This document shows positions 7,948 through 15,727 of a stretch of DNA of 24,617 bases, one piece after another. The stretch spans positions 1-24,617 of the forward strand of contig DAFX01000020.1 in the NCBI GenBank assembly GCA_002495535.1, given 5' to 3'. Numbering within the stretch: the first letter of the stretch is position 1; each line of letters begins with the position of its first letter. This DNA comes from Euryarchaeota archaeon UBA433 (GTDB lineage: Archaea; Thermoplasmatota; Poseidoniia; Poseidoniales; Poseidoniaceae). The notes beneath the pieces were generated by a model. It saw only the letters and a program-made list of their open reading frames with translations. It did no database searches and was not told where the DNA came from. The position numbers were made by a program, and so were the translations under genes.

Positions 7948-7958
7948 GGCATAAAAAC
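7948..7958 (+). promoter_or_regulatory. TATA-like box, probably giving a leaderless transcript
   Basis: GGCATAAAAAC is centred 26 nt before the ATG at 7980, the distance expected if transcription starts at the start codon itself. There is no ribosome site before that ATG, which agrees with a leaderless message. Predicted from spacing only. Confidence 0.45.
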
Positions 7959-7979
7959 GGCCGTGTTCTAGGCTGTTTA

Positions 7980-8195
7980 ATGATTCGACCAGAAACGATT
8001 GGCAGCCTCGTCATTGGCATAGTATGCCTGGCCTACGGAGCCTACTGTATGGCCCACGGTGGGACGCACACTCGAAACACCACCTGGTTTACTCGCGAAG
8101 AAGCCCCCAAAACATTCTGGAGTTGCATGGGATTGTACCTATTAATTGGTGTTGGATCGTTGTTCAATTTTGCCTACATCAACTTCCTAAAGTGA
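7980..8195 (+). CDS. Small two-helix membrane protein
   Basis: 71 residues with two hydrophobic helices (IGSLVIGIVCLAYGAYCMA and FWSCMGLYLLIGVGSLFNFAY) separated by a short polar loop containing WFTREEAPKTFW. The W-x-T-R-E-E-x-P pattern in the loop is similar to small uncharacterised two-helix proteins of bacteria, but I cannot name a family. The frame is open further upstream to 7770 inside the fusion gene; the ATG at 7980 is chosen because a TATA-like box lies 26 nt before it. It follows the bc-type cluster by about 90 bp and seems to have its own promoter, so it need not be part of that complex. Confidence 0.65.
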   Translation: MIRPETIGSLVIGIVCLAYGAYCMAHGGTHTRNTTWFTREEAPKTFWSCMGLYLLIGVGSLFNFAYINFLK

Positions 8196-8223
8196 CTTCA
8201 GGCCGTGCAAAAGAAAACCAAAG

Positions 8224-8895
8224 TCATTGATCCCAAACTGAAGACGAGGGTTTCTCAGCAGTTGGTGCCTCTTTGACCGATGTATCCCAAACACTCGATG
8301 GTGCTGGATGGGAGGGTACAACTTGAGCAGGCTGGCCCCACACGTTCGAGGAACTTGGAACGGGTTTCGATTGAACTTCCTCATTCAATGGCACTGAAAT
8401 CGCGCCAGATGATTCACCCTCTTGTCCATTCTTTTGGACCATTCTTACGAGGAATTCGTTGATCTGGTCTCTGTACACATCTGATGGACCATAACTAAGC
8501 GACCAGATATGCGTTGCTCGATCCTTGAAAAGGAAATCAATCCAACTGTTCAGTGGTTCTCCACCATCGCCATTACTGCTCGGTTTTCGCCTCTCGATCG
8601 ACTTGATTTGGGAAAGTGGGCCAAGTATGGTCCACTCTGTATGTCGGAAGAAGTACAATCTGCGTTTCTTGAGGAGATCTGCTGGCCCATCAAGAACATA
8701 CTGTTGGCCACAGGTGAGCAAAATGGTGAGGGGCAATGAAATCCAGAATATAAACCACGGAGGGGGGATGGCGACCAGGGAAAAGACGGGCGGGATGAAC
8801 ACGAGAGCCATGGCAATCTTACCTGCCTTTATTCGCAAATCCCCCGGGTTTAATCCTACGACGAGGATTGAGTCATCCTGTTGATTGAGTTCCAC
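8224..8895 (-). CDS. Membrane protein with SSVW-repeat tail
   Basis: 223 residues. Two adjacent hydrophobic stretches (IAMALVFIPPVFSLVAI and WFIFWISLPLTILLTCG) are followed by a soluble domain with a PH-like alternation of charged and aromatic residues (LYFFRHTEWTILGPLSQIKSIERR). The serine/proline-rich C-terminal tail repeats a short motif three times (SSNVWG, SSVWDT, SSVWDQ). No family recognised. The start is a GTG at 8895 with GTGAGG five bases upstream. It begins 22 bp after the stop of the large surface protein on the same strand, so the two are probably co-transcribed, and it might help display or anchor that protein; this is speculative. Confidence 0.7.
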   Translation of the reverse strand: MELNQQDDSILVVGLNPGDLRIKAGKIAMALVFIPPVFSLVAIPPPWFIFWISLPLTILLTCGQQYVLDGPADLLKKRRLYFFRHTEWTILGPLSQIKSIERRKPSSNGDGGEPLNSWIDFLFKDRATHIWSLSYGPSDVYRDQINEFLVRMVQKNGQEGESSGAISVPLNEEVQSKPVPSSSNVWGQPAQVVPSHPAPSSVWDTSVKEAPTAEKPSSSVWDQ

Positions 8896-8916
8896 AATGC
8901 CTCACACCGTACGAAC

Positions 8917-11900
8917 TCATTGCTCATAGACGAGCCACGAACCAGATGATTCGTCGTAGTAAGAGAGCGTTCCATCGGCTCCTTTCGACCAGTTAACTCC
9001 ACCTTCTTCCCATTGCTGTGCTTCTGCAATTTCCGGAAGTGCTTTCGATGCCGACATATTCTGTTCAGTCATCGCATCTCCATTGTTAGCTTCAGCAAAG
9101 ACTGAGCCAACCACCTGTGCTTCATCATTACGACGTACAACGAGCAGCGCGCCCAACCCGCAAAGAACGAGCAAGGCAATGATGGCGTAAGCAAGTCCGC
9201 CGCCTCCTTCTTCTTCCACCGCCGCTTCTGAACGAGTTGCATCGAATGGTGCTGCGTCAAATCGGTCGGCGACACCATCACCATCGCTGTCGAGTGTTTC
9301 ATTCGCATCGAAGACAAAGTCATCCACTTCGTCATTGACGCCGTCGCCATCTGTATCAATTTGATTCAAACCGCAGCCTTCGTCATTGATCACCGTTTGA
9401 TTTGCTTCAGTGCCTTTGCATCGGTCTTCAACGTTGACAACACCGTCACCATCGTCGTCTTTCTGATGTTCAGAGCAACCGTCCAAATCTGGTCCATGTC
9501 CAGCGGCAGTTGCTGGGCATAGATCGTAAGCGTCCTTGACACCGTCTTGGTCTTGATCAGTTTGGGTTGCAGAGCAACCATCTGGATTCACCTGCTCGTT
9601 CAAAGGCGTTGCTGGGCAAAGATCGAGCGTGTTGTCAATCAGGTCCATGTCGTCATCGTACTGGTCTGGTGAGCAACCTGATGCATCGGTCACGGCACCA
9701 AGCACTGTGTTTGGACAAGCATCCACGTCGTTGGTGAATGAATCATTATCATCGTCACGCTGTGAGTTTGAGCACCCTGTTGAATCAGCTTCTTCACCGC
9801 TAGGGGTCATCGGACAGAAATCGTCAGCGTCCATGACACCATCCGTGTCCGAGTCCCGCTCATCTGCAGCACAACCTTGGCCGTCAACTGGGAGGCCAGG
9901 TGCAGTCATTGGACACTCGTCTAGATCGTTGGTGATTTCATCGCCGTCTGAATCGAGTTGTGAATCTGCACAACCGGCGGAATCAATGCTCGCTCCCAGA
10001 GCGGTCATTGGGCACAAATCAAACAAATCCATTACGCCGTCGTTGTCCGTATCTTCTTGAGAGCCAGAGCAACCCGATGCATCGACCGTTTCACCGGCTG
10101 GGGTTTGTGGGCAAGCATCTTGGTCGTTCATGACGCCATCGAGGTCGTCATCCTTCTGAGAGGAACTGCACCCGTCTGAGTCAACAGATTGACCGGCAGG
10201 GGTGTTCAGGCACAAGTCGCCGTTGTTGCCCATGGCGTTGTCGCCATAGCCATCGAGATCTCCATCTGCCCATTGAGTTGAGTCGGTCTGGAAGGCATCT
10301 GGTGAATTGCCGGTTGGATTGTCACCATACCCGTCGCCATCAACATCTGACCACTGTGTGCCATCCATTGGGAAGGCATCAGCATCGACACCGGCTTGAT
10401 TGTCACCAAAACCATCGCCATCAGCATCAGACCACTGTGTTGGCTCATCTGGGAATGCGTCTGCGTTGTTGCCGTTGGCGTTGTCACCATAGCCGTCACC
10501 ATCAGCATCTTCCCACTGTGTTCCATCGGTTGGGAAGGCATCGGGCTGGTTGCCGTTGGCGTTGTCACCATAGCCGTCACCGTCTGCATCAGCCCATTGA
10601 GTGGCATCGTTCGGGAATTGATCCCCATTGGTACCGGTGGGGTTGTCTCCATAACCATCGCCATCTGCATCCACCCATTGTGTTGCGTCGGTTGGGTATT
10701 CATCAGCGTTATTTCCAGTCGCATTGTCGCCATAGCCGTCACCATCAGCGTCAGACCACTGTGTTGGATCGTAAGGGAAAGCATCTGGATAGTTTCCGTT
10801 AGGGTTGTCGCCGTAACCGTCACCATCGTAGTCGCTCCATTGGGAGCTGTCAGTTGGGAAGGCATCTGGATAGTTTCCGTTGGGGTTGTCGCCAAATCCG
10901 TCGCCGTCCATATCTGAGTGTTGACTTGCATCGGTTGGGAAAGCATCAACTGAGTCATTGTAACCGTCATTGTCCGAATCCTTTTGAGTCAAAGCGCAAC
11001 CATCTAAATCCACCATGGCCCCAGCAACCGTGTTGGGGCAAAGATCATACTCATTTGCAACACCATCGTTGTCATCATCGAGAACGAGGTTGAAGCAAGC
11101 CCTGTCACCAATCAGTTGCACATAGGCACTTGAGTAAAGCAAAACTTCAGCACAATAGTTGCCTGACATGTTTGGCGTTGAATACGTGAAGGTTGGTTGA
11201 CTCATATTTTGAGCGGTGGCAGTGAAGTTGAGAAGACCGCTTGAGGCCATGTTGGCTCCGGCTGAATCTGTGACTTTCACCGTGTAGTAGTAATCGTCGC
11301 CAACCACGAGGTCGGCTCCCCTGACAGCGACATTGTTGGTCGTAGAGGTGCTGCTTGACGAATAGGAGTCAATCACCATTGTTGGCAACTGAGGAATGAA
11401 GAGGTCGTCATGAATTCCGATGTAACCGTCGCCCGTTGTGAAGTTCAGTGTCGAAGTAGGGAGGTACAACACGCTCACCAAGATGTGGTCGTTCATGGTG
11501 GTGATCCCCGACCAGTTCACCATCCATGATTGAGAGGTGGAGGTGGAGGTGAAGTTCACCATGTCTTCATCCACAAGGGACGCCTGAAGTGCGAGTTCTA
11601 CATCATTACTGACAGAAATATTGTTGTTAAATTCCACTTCATCAAGGACGAACCACCATAGCGTGTAGGCTGTATTGATGGTCAGGTTTGTAGCAGAATG
11701 ACTGCCAGTTGTGGTTGATAGAACGCTTGATTCGAGGATCTCAATGTATGTGCAATCAGAATCCAAGGACAGCGAACCGCTGGCGTCAAGCATCTCCACA
11801 GTAACGCAATAATCCGATTCGACCATGGTTGGTGAAACGACGGTTGCCGTCATATTGTAGGTTGTTCCATTCGCAGTAAAGTTGGTCCCTGATGCTGCCC

Positions 11901-13017
11901 CTGTGAGAGAGGTGCCGTTGATGAAGAATTGAGTGCTTGTTGTTCGTATGGTGTAATTGGTACCAGAGGTGATGCCATCAACCTCAACAAGGGAGGAGGT
12001 CAAATTGTTCATGGTCACAGCGATAGTTTCGAAGGATTGACCACCGCCTGGCAAATCCGTTGAAATTTCAATATCATAGACGTTTGTTGCGGATGAATAA
12101 CCAAAGACATCGAGGTATGTTGTTTGATTGAGTGAGGCGGTCACTTGAAGCGATTCAAGGTTTGATGTTCCGCCCGAACTGGTGATGTAACCACCCGAGG
12201 CATCGTCCCAGCCTACGTCGAGATCACCGTTCGAATGAGTGAAGGTGACGTTCACATAATAGGTGACGCCGGCAATCATACTGATTTCGAAATAGTCCAC
12301 ATCAATTGAGGAATCGATCGAGAGACCCGTGCAAGAAATTGGGAGGCCGGAAGCCATGGTTGCCGTAGCTGTGGAGTCGTTGGGTTCCAGAATATCCGAA
12401 TTGAGGGTCCCGTTTCCTGCGCAATTGGTCGGAGGTGATGTCCCATTCCCTCCACCAGTGCCGTTACCACCCGATGAACCGGTGGAAAACGTCCAGAAGT
12501 CAAGGGTGTAACTTCCATATCCTGAGTATCGGACAATTTGGAAGTAAACCGTGCCACCATGTGGGCCTGTTGAGGCGTTTGTGGAAACAACCTCTGGATT
12601 ATTATTGATGGAAACTTCGATCATATTCATTGAGGAATCATAGATCCACAATTCGAAATCGTTTGTGTACGAACTCCCGTTGGACGAAGTGTATGTTGTG
12701 TTGTATGCAATTTGAAGGGTCACACCTTCATTGGCGTTGAGCGTCATCGAGAACCAATCCTCATCGTCACCAACATCCAATTCACCGTAGAGCGCACCTG
12801 AACTGAAAGGAGCAAAGCCGTTCATATTCATCACGGCTTGACTGCTGTTGATCGATGTGGAGTTGTCTGGCAAGTCCATGTTCGAACCAAGATCGTTCTG
12901 GTTTGGCCCAACTGCAGATGCGAGTGGTGATGCCAAAGTTACCGACATAAGTGAAAGGAGCACCGCCAAAAAGGCTGCGGATATTTTTCTTTTGACAAGA
13001 GTCTGCCGTTCGTTCAT
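8917..13017 (-). CDS. Giant calcium-binding surface protein (PPC-like domains, TSP3 repeats, C-terminal anchor)
   Basis: About 1,366 residues. Order: signal peptide (KRKISAAFLAVLLSLMSVTLA); two bacterial pre-peptidase C-terminal (PPC)-like beta domains (DDEDWFSM; LEPNDST then DVDYFEIS); a long serine/threonine-rich region with many N-x-S/T sequons; then two families of D-x-D-x-D-G calcium-binding repeats. These are nine 27-residue units of DADGDGYGDN type and nine or so 33-residue units carrying a CP...GC cysteine pair. One membrane helix (LAYAIIALLVLCGLGALLVV) and a cytoplasmic tail ending in a tryptophan-rich motif (GVNWSKGADGTLSYYDESSG) follow. Thrombospondin type 3 repeats are rigid Ca2+-binding rods, so this is probably a stalk for adhesion or degradation at the cell surface; no enzyme domain is visible. 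Start: ATG 13017 gives a clean signal peptide. ATG 13050 and TTG 13059 are alternatives in frame. Confidence 0.88.
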   Translation of the reverse strand: MNERQTLVKRKISAAFLAVLLSLMSVTLASPLASAVGPNQNDLGSNMDLPDNSTSINSSQAVMNMNGFAPFSSGALYGELDVGDDEDWFSMTLNANEGVTLQIAYNTTYTSSNGSSYTNDFELWIYDSSMNMIEVSINNNPEVVSTNASTGPHGGTVYFQIVRYSGYGSYTLDFWTFSTGSSGGNGTGGGNGTSPPTNCAGNGTLNSDILEPNDSTATATMASGLPISCTGLSIDSSIDVDYFEISMIAGVTYYVNVTFTHSNGDLDVGWDDASGGYITSSGGTSNLESLQVTASLNQTTYLDVFGYSSATNVYDIEISTDLPGGGQSFETIAVTMNNLTSSLVEVDGITSGTNYTIRTTSTQFFINGTSLTGAASGTNFTANGTTYNMTATVVSPTMVESDYCVTVEMLDASGSLSLDSDCTYIEILESSVLSTTTGSHSATNLTINTAYTLWWFVLDEVEFNNNISVSNDVELALQASLVDEDMVNFTSTSTSQSWMVNWSGITTMNDHILVSVLYLPTSTLNFTTGDGYIGIHDDLFIPQLPTMVIDSYSSSSTSTTNNVAVRGADLVVGDDYYYTVKVTDSAGANMASSGLLNFTATAQNMSQPTFTYSTPNMSGNYCAEVLLYSSAYVQLIGDRACFNLVLDDDNDGVANEYDLCPNTVAGAMVDLDGCALTQKDSDNDGYNDSVDAFPTDASQHSDMDGDGFGDNPNGNYPDAFPTDSSQWSDYDGDGYGDNPNGNYPDAFPYDPTQWSDADGDGYGDNATGNNADEYPTDATQWVDADGDGYGDNPTGTNGDQFPNDATQWADADGDGYGDNANGNQPDAFPTDGTQWEDADGDGYGDNANGNNADAFPDEPTQWSDADGDGFGDNQAGVDADAFPMDGTQWSDVDGDGYGDNPTGNSPDAFQTDSTQWADGDLDGYGDNAMGNNGDLCLNTPAGQSVDSDGCSSSQKDDDLDGVMNDQDACPQTPAGETVDASGCSGSQEDTDNDGVMDLFDLCPMTALGASIDSAGCADSQLDSDGDEITNDLDECPMTAPGLPVDGQGCAADERDSDTDGVMDADDFCPMTPSGEEADSTGCSNSQRDDDNDSFTNDVDACPNTVLGAVTDASGCSPDQYDDDMDLIDNTLDLCPATPLNEQVNPDGCSATQTDQDQDGVKDAYDLCPATAAGHGPDLDGCSEHQKDDDGDGVVNVEDRCKGTEANQTVINDEGCGLNQIDTDGDGVNDEVDDFVFDANETLDSDGDGVADRFDAAPFDATRSEAAVEEEGGGGLAYAIIALLVLCGLGALLVVRRNDEAQVVGSVFAEANNGDAMTEQNMSASKALPEIAEAQQWEEGGVNWSKGADGTLSYYDESSGSWLVYEQ
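9355..10191 (-). repeat. Cysteine-paired TSP3-like repeats (about 99 bp units)
   Basis: Within the surface protein gene, about nine units of roughly 33 residues follow the pattern D-x-D-x-D-G-V-x-D-x-x-D-x-C-P-x-T-x-x-G-x-x-V-D-x-x-G-C. They are diverged at DNA level. Each unit has one CP and one GC cysteine, probably paired within the repeat, in addition to the calcium-binding aspartates. The last unit (EDRCKGT) is degenerate. Confidence 0.85.
10192..10917 (-). repeat. Nine tandem 81-bp units encoding 27-residue Ca2+-binding repeats
   Basis: The units share the pattern x-D-x-D-G-D-G-Y-G-D-N...D-A-F-P-T-D-x-T-Q-W and contain no cysteine except in the last, which blends into the neighbouring CP...GC family. 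Unit length is constant at 27 residues (81 bp) and DNA identity is visibly higher than in the cysteine-bearing repeats. Recent duplication or ongoing exchange between units is plausible. Confidence 0.9.
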
Positions 13018-13065
13018 AGATAGATGGAGAGCAGCCTCGTTTATGAGCATCTCGCTCAAAAGCCT

Positions 13066-13073
13066 GTTTAAAT
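13066..13073 (-). promoter_or_regulatory. TATA-like box upstream of the surface protein gene
   Basis: On the minus strand the sequence reads ATTTAAAC. A start of transcription about 26 nt downstream would fall near 13043, which favours translation from the ATG at 13017 over those at 13050 and 13059. It overlaps the 3' end of the small zinc-binding-like gene. Prediction only. Confidence 0.35.
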
Positions 13074-13307
13074 CGCCGTGGGGGCGACATGGCCGTCTTT
13101 CTTGTCATCGGGTTTTCGAACCCTTGACCATACGCCACTCATCAATTCATCATGGTGCTTGGTGCAGTAATGGAAGCGACGGTATGCTTCGCGGAATGAG
13201 TACGCTTTCTTTCCGGTTGCGACAAGGTAACCCTCTGGAGAAAGACGGGAGACGATTTCACCCTCTTCACCGCAACCAGGAAAATCACACACTGCTGCTC
13301 CGCCCAT
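13068..13307 (-). CDS. Small Cys/His-rich protein, probably zinc-binding
   Basis: 79 residues from the ATG at 13307. The N-terminal half has C-D-F-P-G-C and the middle has H-Y-C-x-K-H-H, a spacing that could bind one zinc in a knuckle/ribbon fold. A basic, proline-containing tail (RVRKPDDKKDG) follows. No signal peptide or membrane helix, so it is likely cytoplasmic; nucleic-acid or protein binding would be typical for such mini zinc proteins, but no family is recognised. The frame is open up to 13391, but those codons overlap the biotin carrier stop region and look non-coding. A TATA-like box about 27 nt before the ATG suggests a leaderless transcript. Confidence 0.6.
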   Translation of the reverse strand: MGGAAVCDFPGCGEEGEIVSRLSPEGYLVATGKKAYSFREAYRRFHYCTKHHDELMSGVWSRVRKPDDKKDGHVAPTAI

Positions 13308-13330
13308 ACACAAAGACAAACGCTGACACC

Positions 13331-13340
13331 TCTTTAATGG
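13331..13340 (-). promoter_or_regulatory. TATA-like box for the small zinc-binding-like gene
   Basis: On the minus strand it reads CCATTAAAGA, centred about 27 nt before the ATG at 13307. There is no ribosome site next to that ATG, so the pattern fits leaderless transcription. Weak single-site prediction. Confidence 0.3.
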
Positions 13341-13387
13341 TCGTACATCACCTCGGGATGACAGGTGAATTGTTGGATCGATTTGAT

Positions 13388-13795
13388 TCACTCTTCGTCT
13401 GGTTGTGCAACTGGTTCAATGACAACCAAAGGAATGTTCGCTTCGATGGCTTGACCTTCTTCACACTGCACCGAAACTACTGTTCCAGTCACTGGGGCTT
13501 GAATCTCATTTTGCATTTTCATCGCTTCGAGGATCAAGATGACCTGACCTTCCGCCACTTCGTCACCAACATTGACCTCCACCGTGACGACTTTCCCCGG
13601 GATATTGGCCGAAACGGTGCCAGATTTCTTTTTCTTGCCGCCACCGGATCGCTTTTTCTTCGATACGGGAGCCGCATCTGGGATTTGAATGGCAAATGTT
13701 TTGCCCTCAACCGTAGCGCTCCATTCCGTACCCTCGCCCTCGATTTCGACTTCAAATTCAACGCCGTCGATAATCACTTTTCGTGTTTCAGACAT
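13388..13795 (-). CDS. Biotin carboxyl carrier protein subunit of acyl-CoA carboxylase
   Basis: 135 residues. The C-terminal ~75 form a biotinyl/lipoyl domain with the hallmark E-A-M-K93-M-Q; K93 is the lysine that becomes biotinylated. An N-terminal segment (VIIDGVEFEVEIEG) and a lysine/glycine-rich linker (SKKKRSGGGKKKKSG) precede it, as in the free-standing carrier subunits of archaeal acetyl/propionyl-CoA carboxylases and of decarboxylase sodium pumps. The start is ATG 13795 with GTGA five bases upstream, four bases after the stop of the small accessory subunit, so the three carboxylase genes form one operon. No biotin carboxylase gene is in the window; it must lie elsewhere. Confidence 0.92.
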   Translation of the reverse strand: MSETRKVIIDGVEFEVEIEGEGTEWSATVEGKTFAIQIPDAAPVSKKKRSGGGKKKKSGTVSANIPGKVVTVEVNVGDEVAEGQVILILEAMKMQNEIQAPVTGTVVSVQCEEGQAIEANIPLVVIEPVAQPDEE

Positions 13796-13799
13796 AGGT

Positions 13800-13994
13800 T
13801 CACTTCCATGGTGAGCGGCTTGCTCTTCGATGCATCAGGCTTGATTGGCCCGTATTGAGTCTGCGATGATCTTGCGACCAAGCCAAGCCCGGCTTTCGTG
13901 CAATTTGTGCCGGATCATCACCTTGTTGGGTCACCTCAGCAATCACCGCTGCGAGAGCGGCCATCCTCAGTGTTGCAAGGTCTGTTTTTGCCAT
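13800..13994 (-). CDS. Small accessory subunit of acyl-CoA carboxylase (epsilon-like)
   Basis: 64 residues, directly between the carboxyltransferase and biotin carrier genes. An N-terminal helix (TLRMAALAAVIAEVTQQ) is followed by a basic segment with a tryptophan and several arginines ending in SRSPWK. This layout is like the epsilon subunits of actinobacterial acyl-CoA carboxylases (helix, then W/R-rich end), which hold the carboxyltransferase and carrier parts together; a decarboxylase gamma-like subunit is the other option, but the hydrophobic helix is short for that. The gene is supported by a good site, GAGGTGA four bases before ATG 13994, and by spacing of 4-9 bp to both neighbours. Family assignment is tentative; the gene itself looks real. 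Confidence 0.65.
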   Translation of the reverse strand: MAKTDLATLRMAALAAVIAEVTQQGDDPAQIARKPGLAWSQDHRRLNTGQSSLMHRRASRSPWK

Positions 13995-14003
13995 TCAATC
14001 ACC

Positions 14004-15557
14004 TCAGAGCGGGATGTTTCCGTGCTTGCGAGCAGGACGAAGTTCTTCCTTGTCGAGCAACATCTCGAGGGCCCTTGCCAGACGTCGACGAGTTTCGTTT
14101 GGTTCGATGACATCGTCCAAATACCCCAAAGCTGCAGCCTTGTATGGGTTTGCGAATTTCTCATTAAAGTCTTCAGTGAGTCGAGCGCGCTCTTGTTCAG
14201 CGTTGCGGGCGTGAGCGATTCGGCGGCGATGGATAATTTCGACCGCACCATCGGCACCCATGACTGCGAGTTCACCTGTTGGCCATGCCACGTTGTAATC
14301 GCCTCGGATGTGCTTCGAGGACATCACATCGTAGGCACCACCGTACGCTTTGCGCATAATGACCGTGAGTTTAGGGACGGTTGCTTCAGCAAAAGCATAG
14401 AGGAGTTTAGCACCGTGGCGAATGATGCCCCCCCATTCTTGGTTCGTACCCGGCAAGAAACCTGGAACGTCTTCAAGCGTGATGATTGGGATATTGAACG
14501 CATCGCAGAAGCGAACAAAACGAGCTGCCTTATCGCTTGCATCGATGTCGAGGCAACCTGCCAGAACTTTTGGCTGGTTGGCGACAACCCCGACCGTATG
14601 ACTGCCGAGATGCCCGAAGCCGACCACGATGTTTTGAGCCCAATCTGCTTGCACCTCTAAGAAACCGCCATCATCGAGGATTTCACCGATCACATCAAGC
14701 ACATCATAGGGCTTTGTTGCTACGTCTGGGATGATGGAGTCAAGAGCATCGCACAGGCGGTCCACAGGATCTGAAGTTTTCTTATCAGGTGGTCGCTCGA
14801 GGTTGTTTTGAGGCAATAAATCAGTAAGTTCACGAGCCAACATGATCGCACCTTCATCATCGTTTGCTGTAAAGTGAGACACGCCGGATTTGCTTCCGTG
14901 GGTCATTGCACCACCGAGGTCTTCAAACGAAACTACCTCATTGGTTACAGTTTTGATGACTTCAGGACCGGTGATGAACATGTGGGCCGTTTGGTCGACC
15001 ATGATGACAAAATCTGTGATTGCAGGCGAATAGACCGCTCCACCGGCACAAGGGCCCATAATCACTGAGATTTGTGGGACGACACCGGAAGCACGAACAT
15101 TGCGGAAGAAAATTTCAGCGTAACTTCCCAAAGAAGCAACGCCTTCCTGAATCCTTGCACCGCCTGAATCGTTCATACCGATCACGGGACGGCCTGTTTT
15201 GAGTGCCATGTCGAGTACTTTGCAAATTTTCAATCCGTGCATTTCACCCAAAGAGCCGCCATACACTGTGAAATCTTGAGCAAAGGCAAAAACTTCTCTT
15301 CCGTTGATGGTCCCATGTCCGGTGACGACTCCGTCACCGGGAATGATGTTGTTGTCCATGTTGAAATCTCGACAGCGGTGTTCAACCAAGGCGTCAATCT
15401 CTTGAAACGAACCTTCGTCAAGCAGCATTTCCATGCGCTCGCGTGCCGTCATTTTACCACGATTATGCTGAGCATCCACCCTGGCTTGGCCGCCGCCGGC
15501 CTCGCTGCGAGCCTTTCGATTGCGAAGGTCTTGGAGTCGTTGCTCTGTCGATGACAT
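14004..15557 (-). CDS. Acyl-CoA carboxylase carboxyltransferase (propionyl-CoA carboxylase beta-type)
   Basis: Transfers CO2 from carboxybiotin to an acyl-CoA, most probably propionyl-CoA to give methylmalonyl-CoA. 517 residues, normal for the family. Crotonase-fold carboxyltransferase halves are both present: N-terminal half with GKMTARERMEMLLDEGSF, NDSGGARIQEGV and MGPCAGGAVYSPA; C-terminal half with EDVPGFLPGTNQEW and KAYGGAYDVMSSKH. The aspartate in GGAYD is the one associated with propionyl-CoA preference in characterised bacterial enzymes, and mutase genes lie next door. Archaeal enzymes often also take acetyl-CoA. ATG 15557 is preferred to GTG 15605 because a TATA-like box lies between the two. 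First gene of a three-gene operon with the small subunit and the biotin carrier. Confidence 0.93.
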   Translation of the reverse strand: MSSTEQRLQDLRNRKARSEAGGGQARVDAQHNRGKMTARERMEMLLDEGSFQEIDALVEHRCRDFNMDNNIIPGDGVVTGHGTINGREVFAFAQDFTVYGGSLGEMHGLKICKVLDMALKTGRPVIGMNDSGGARIQEGVASLGSYAEIFFRNVRASGVVPQISVIMGPCAGGAVYSPAITDFVIMVDQTAHMFITGPEVIKTVTNEVVSFEDLGGAMTHGSKSGVSHFTANDDEGAIMLARELTDLLPQNNLERPPDKKTSDPVDRLCDALDSIIPDVATKPYDVLDVIGEILDDGGFLEVQADWAQNIVVGFGHLGSHTVGVVANQPKVLAGCLDIDASDKAARFVRFCDAFNIPIITLEDVPGFLPGTNQEWGGIIRHGAKLLYAFAEATVPKLTVIMRKAYGGAYDVMSSKHIRGDYNVAWPTGELAVMGADGAVEIIHRRRIAHARNAEQERARLTEDFNEKFANPYKAAALGYLDDVIEPNETRRRLARALEMLLDKEELRPARKHGNIPL

Positions 15558-15588
15558 AGGCTTCCCATGTCGAGGGACGGAAAACCCG

Positions 15589-15597
15589 CCCTTATGC
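15589..15597 (-). promoter_or_regulatory. TATA-like box for the carboxylase operon
   Basis: On the minus strand it reads GCATAAGGG. A start about 26 nt downstream would give a leader of about 10 nt before ATG 15557. It shares the GCATAA core with the boxes at 7948 and 17713. It sits in the 170-bp gap between the divergent carboxylase and mutase operons. Confidence 0.4.
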
Positions 15598-15727
15598 GTT
15601 GCCACTCGCCGGCCGGGTGGAAACCCGTTCTAGCCACACTACCGAAAGGAGGGCAAAAAGCGGGGATTGACCCACTGAATGGCTTCGTGAGGGGTGCGTT
15701 GATAGGGAAGCAACCAATCCTCCATCC

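Noticed and set aside
7770..7979. N-terminal extension of the small membrane protein into the fusion gene
   Set aside because: The extension overlaps the 3' end of the Hdr-like coding region and reads as basic low-complexity sequence; ATG 7980 with its TATA-like box is the better start.
10192..10917. Regular ~81-bp repeats considered as a CRISPR array
   Set aside because: The repeats are in frame, encode DADGDGYGDN-type protein repeats, and there are no unique spacers between short identical repeats.
10206..10970. Alternative-frame ORFs over the repeat block (minus 254 residues, plus 173-174 residues)
   Set aside because: Open only because the underlying repeats avoid stops in other frames; the translations are low-complexity M/T- or H/R-rich strings.
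12848..13858. 336-residue open frame on the plus strand
   Set aside because: It lies antisense to the signal peptide of the surface protein, the zinc-like gene and the biotin carrier protein, all with clear signatures; its translation shows no domain and odd composition.
13845..14660. 271-residue open frame on the plus strand
   Set aside because: Shadow of the carboxyltransferase gene, whose protein motifs are unmistakable on the other strand.
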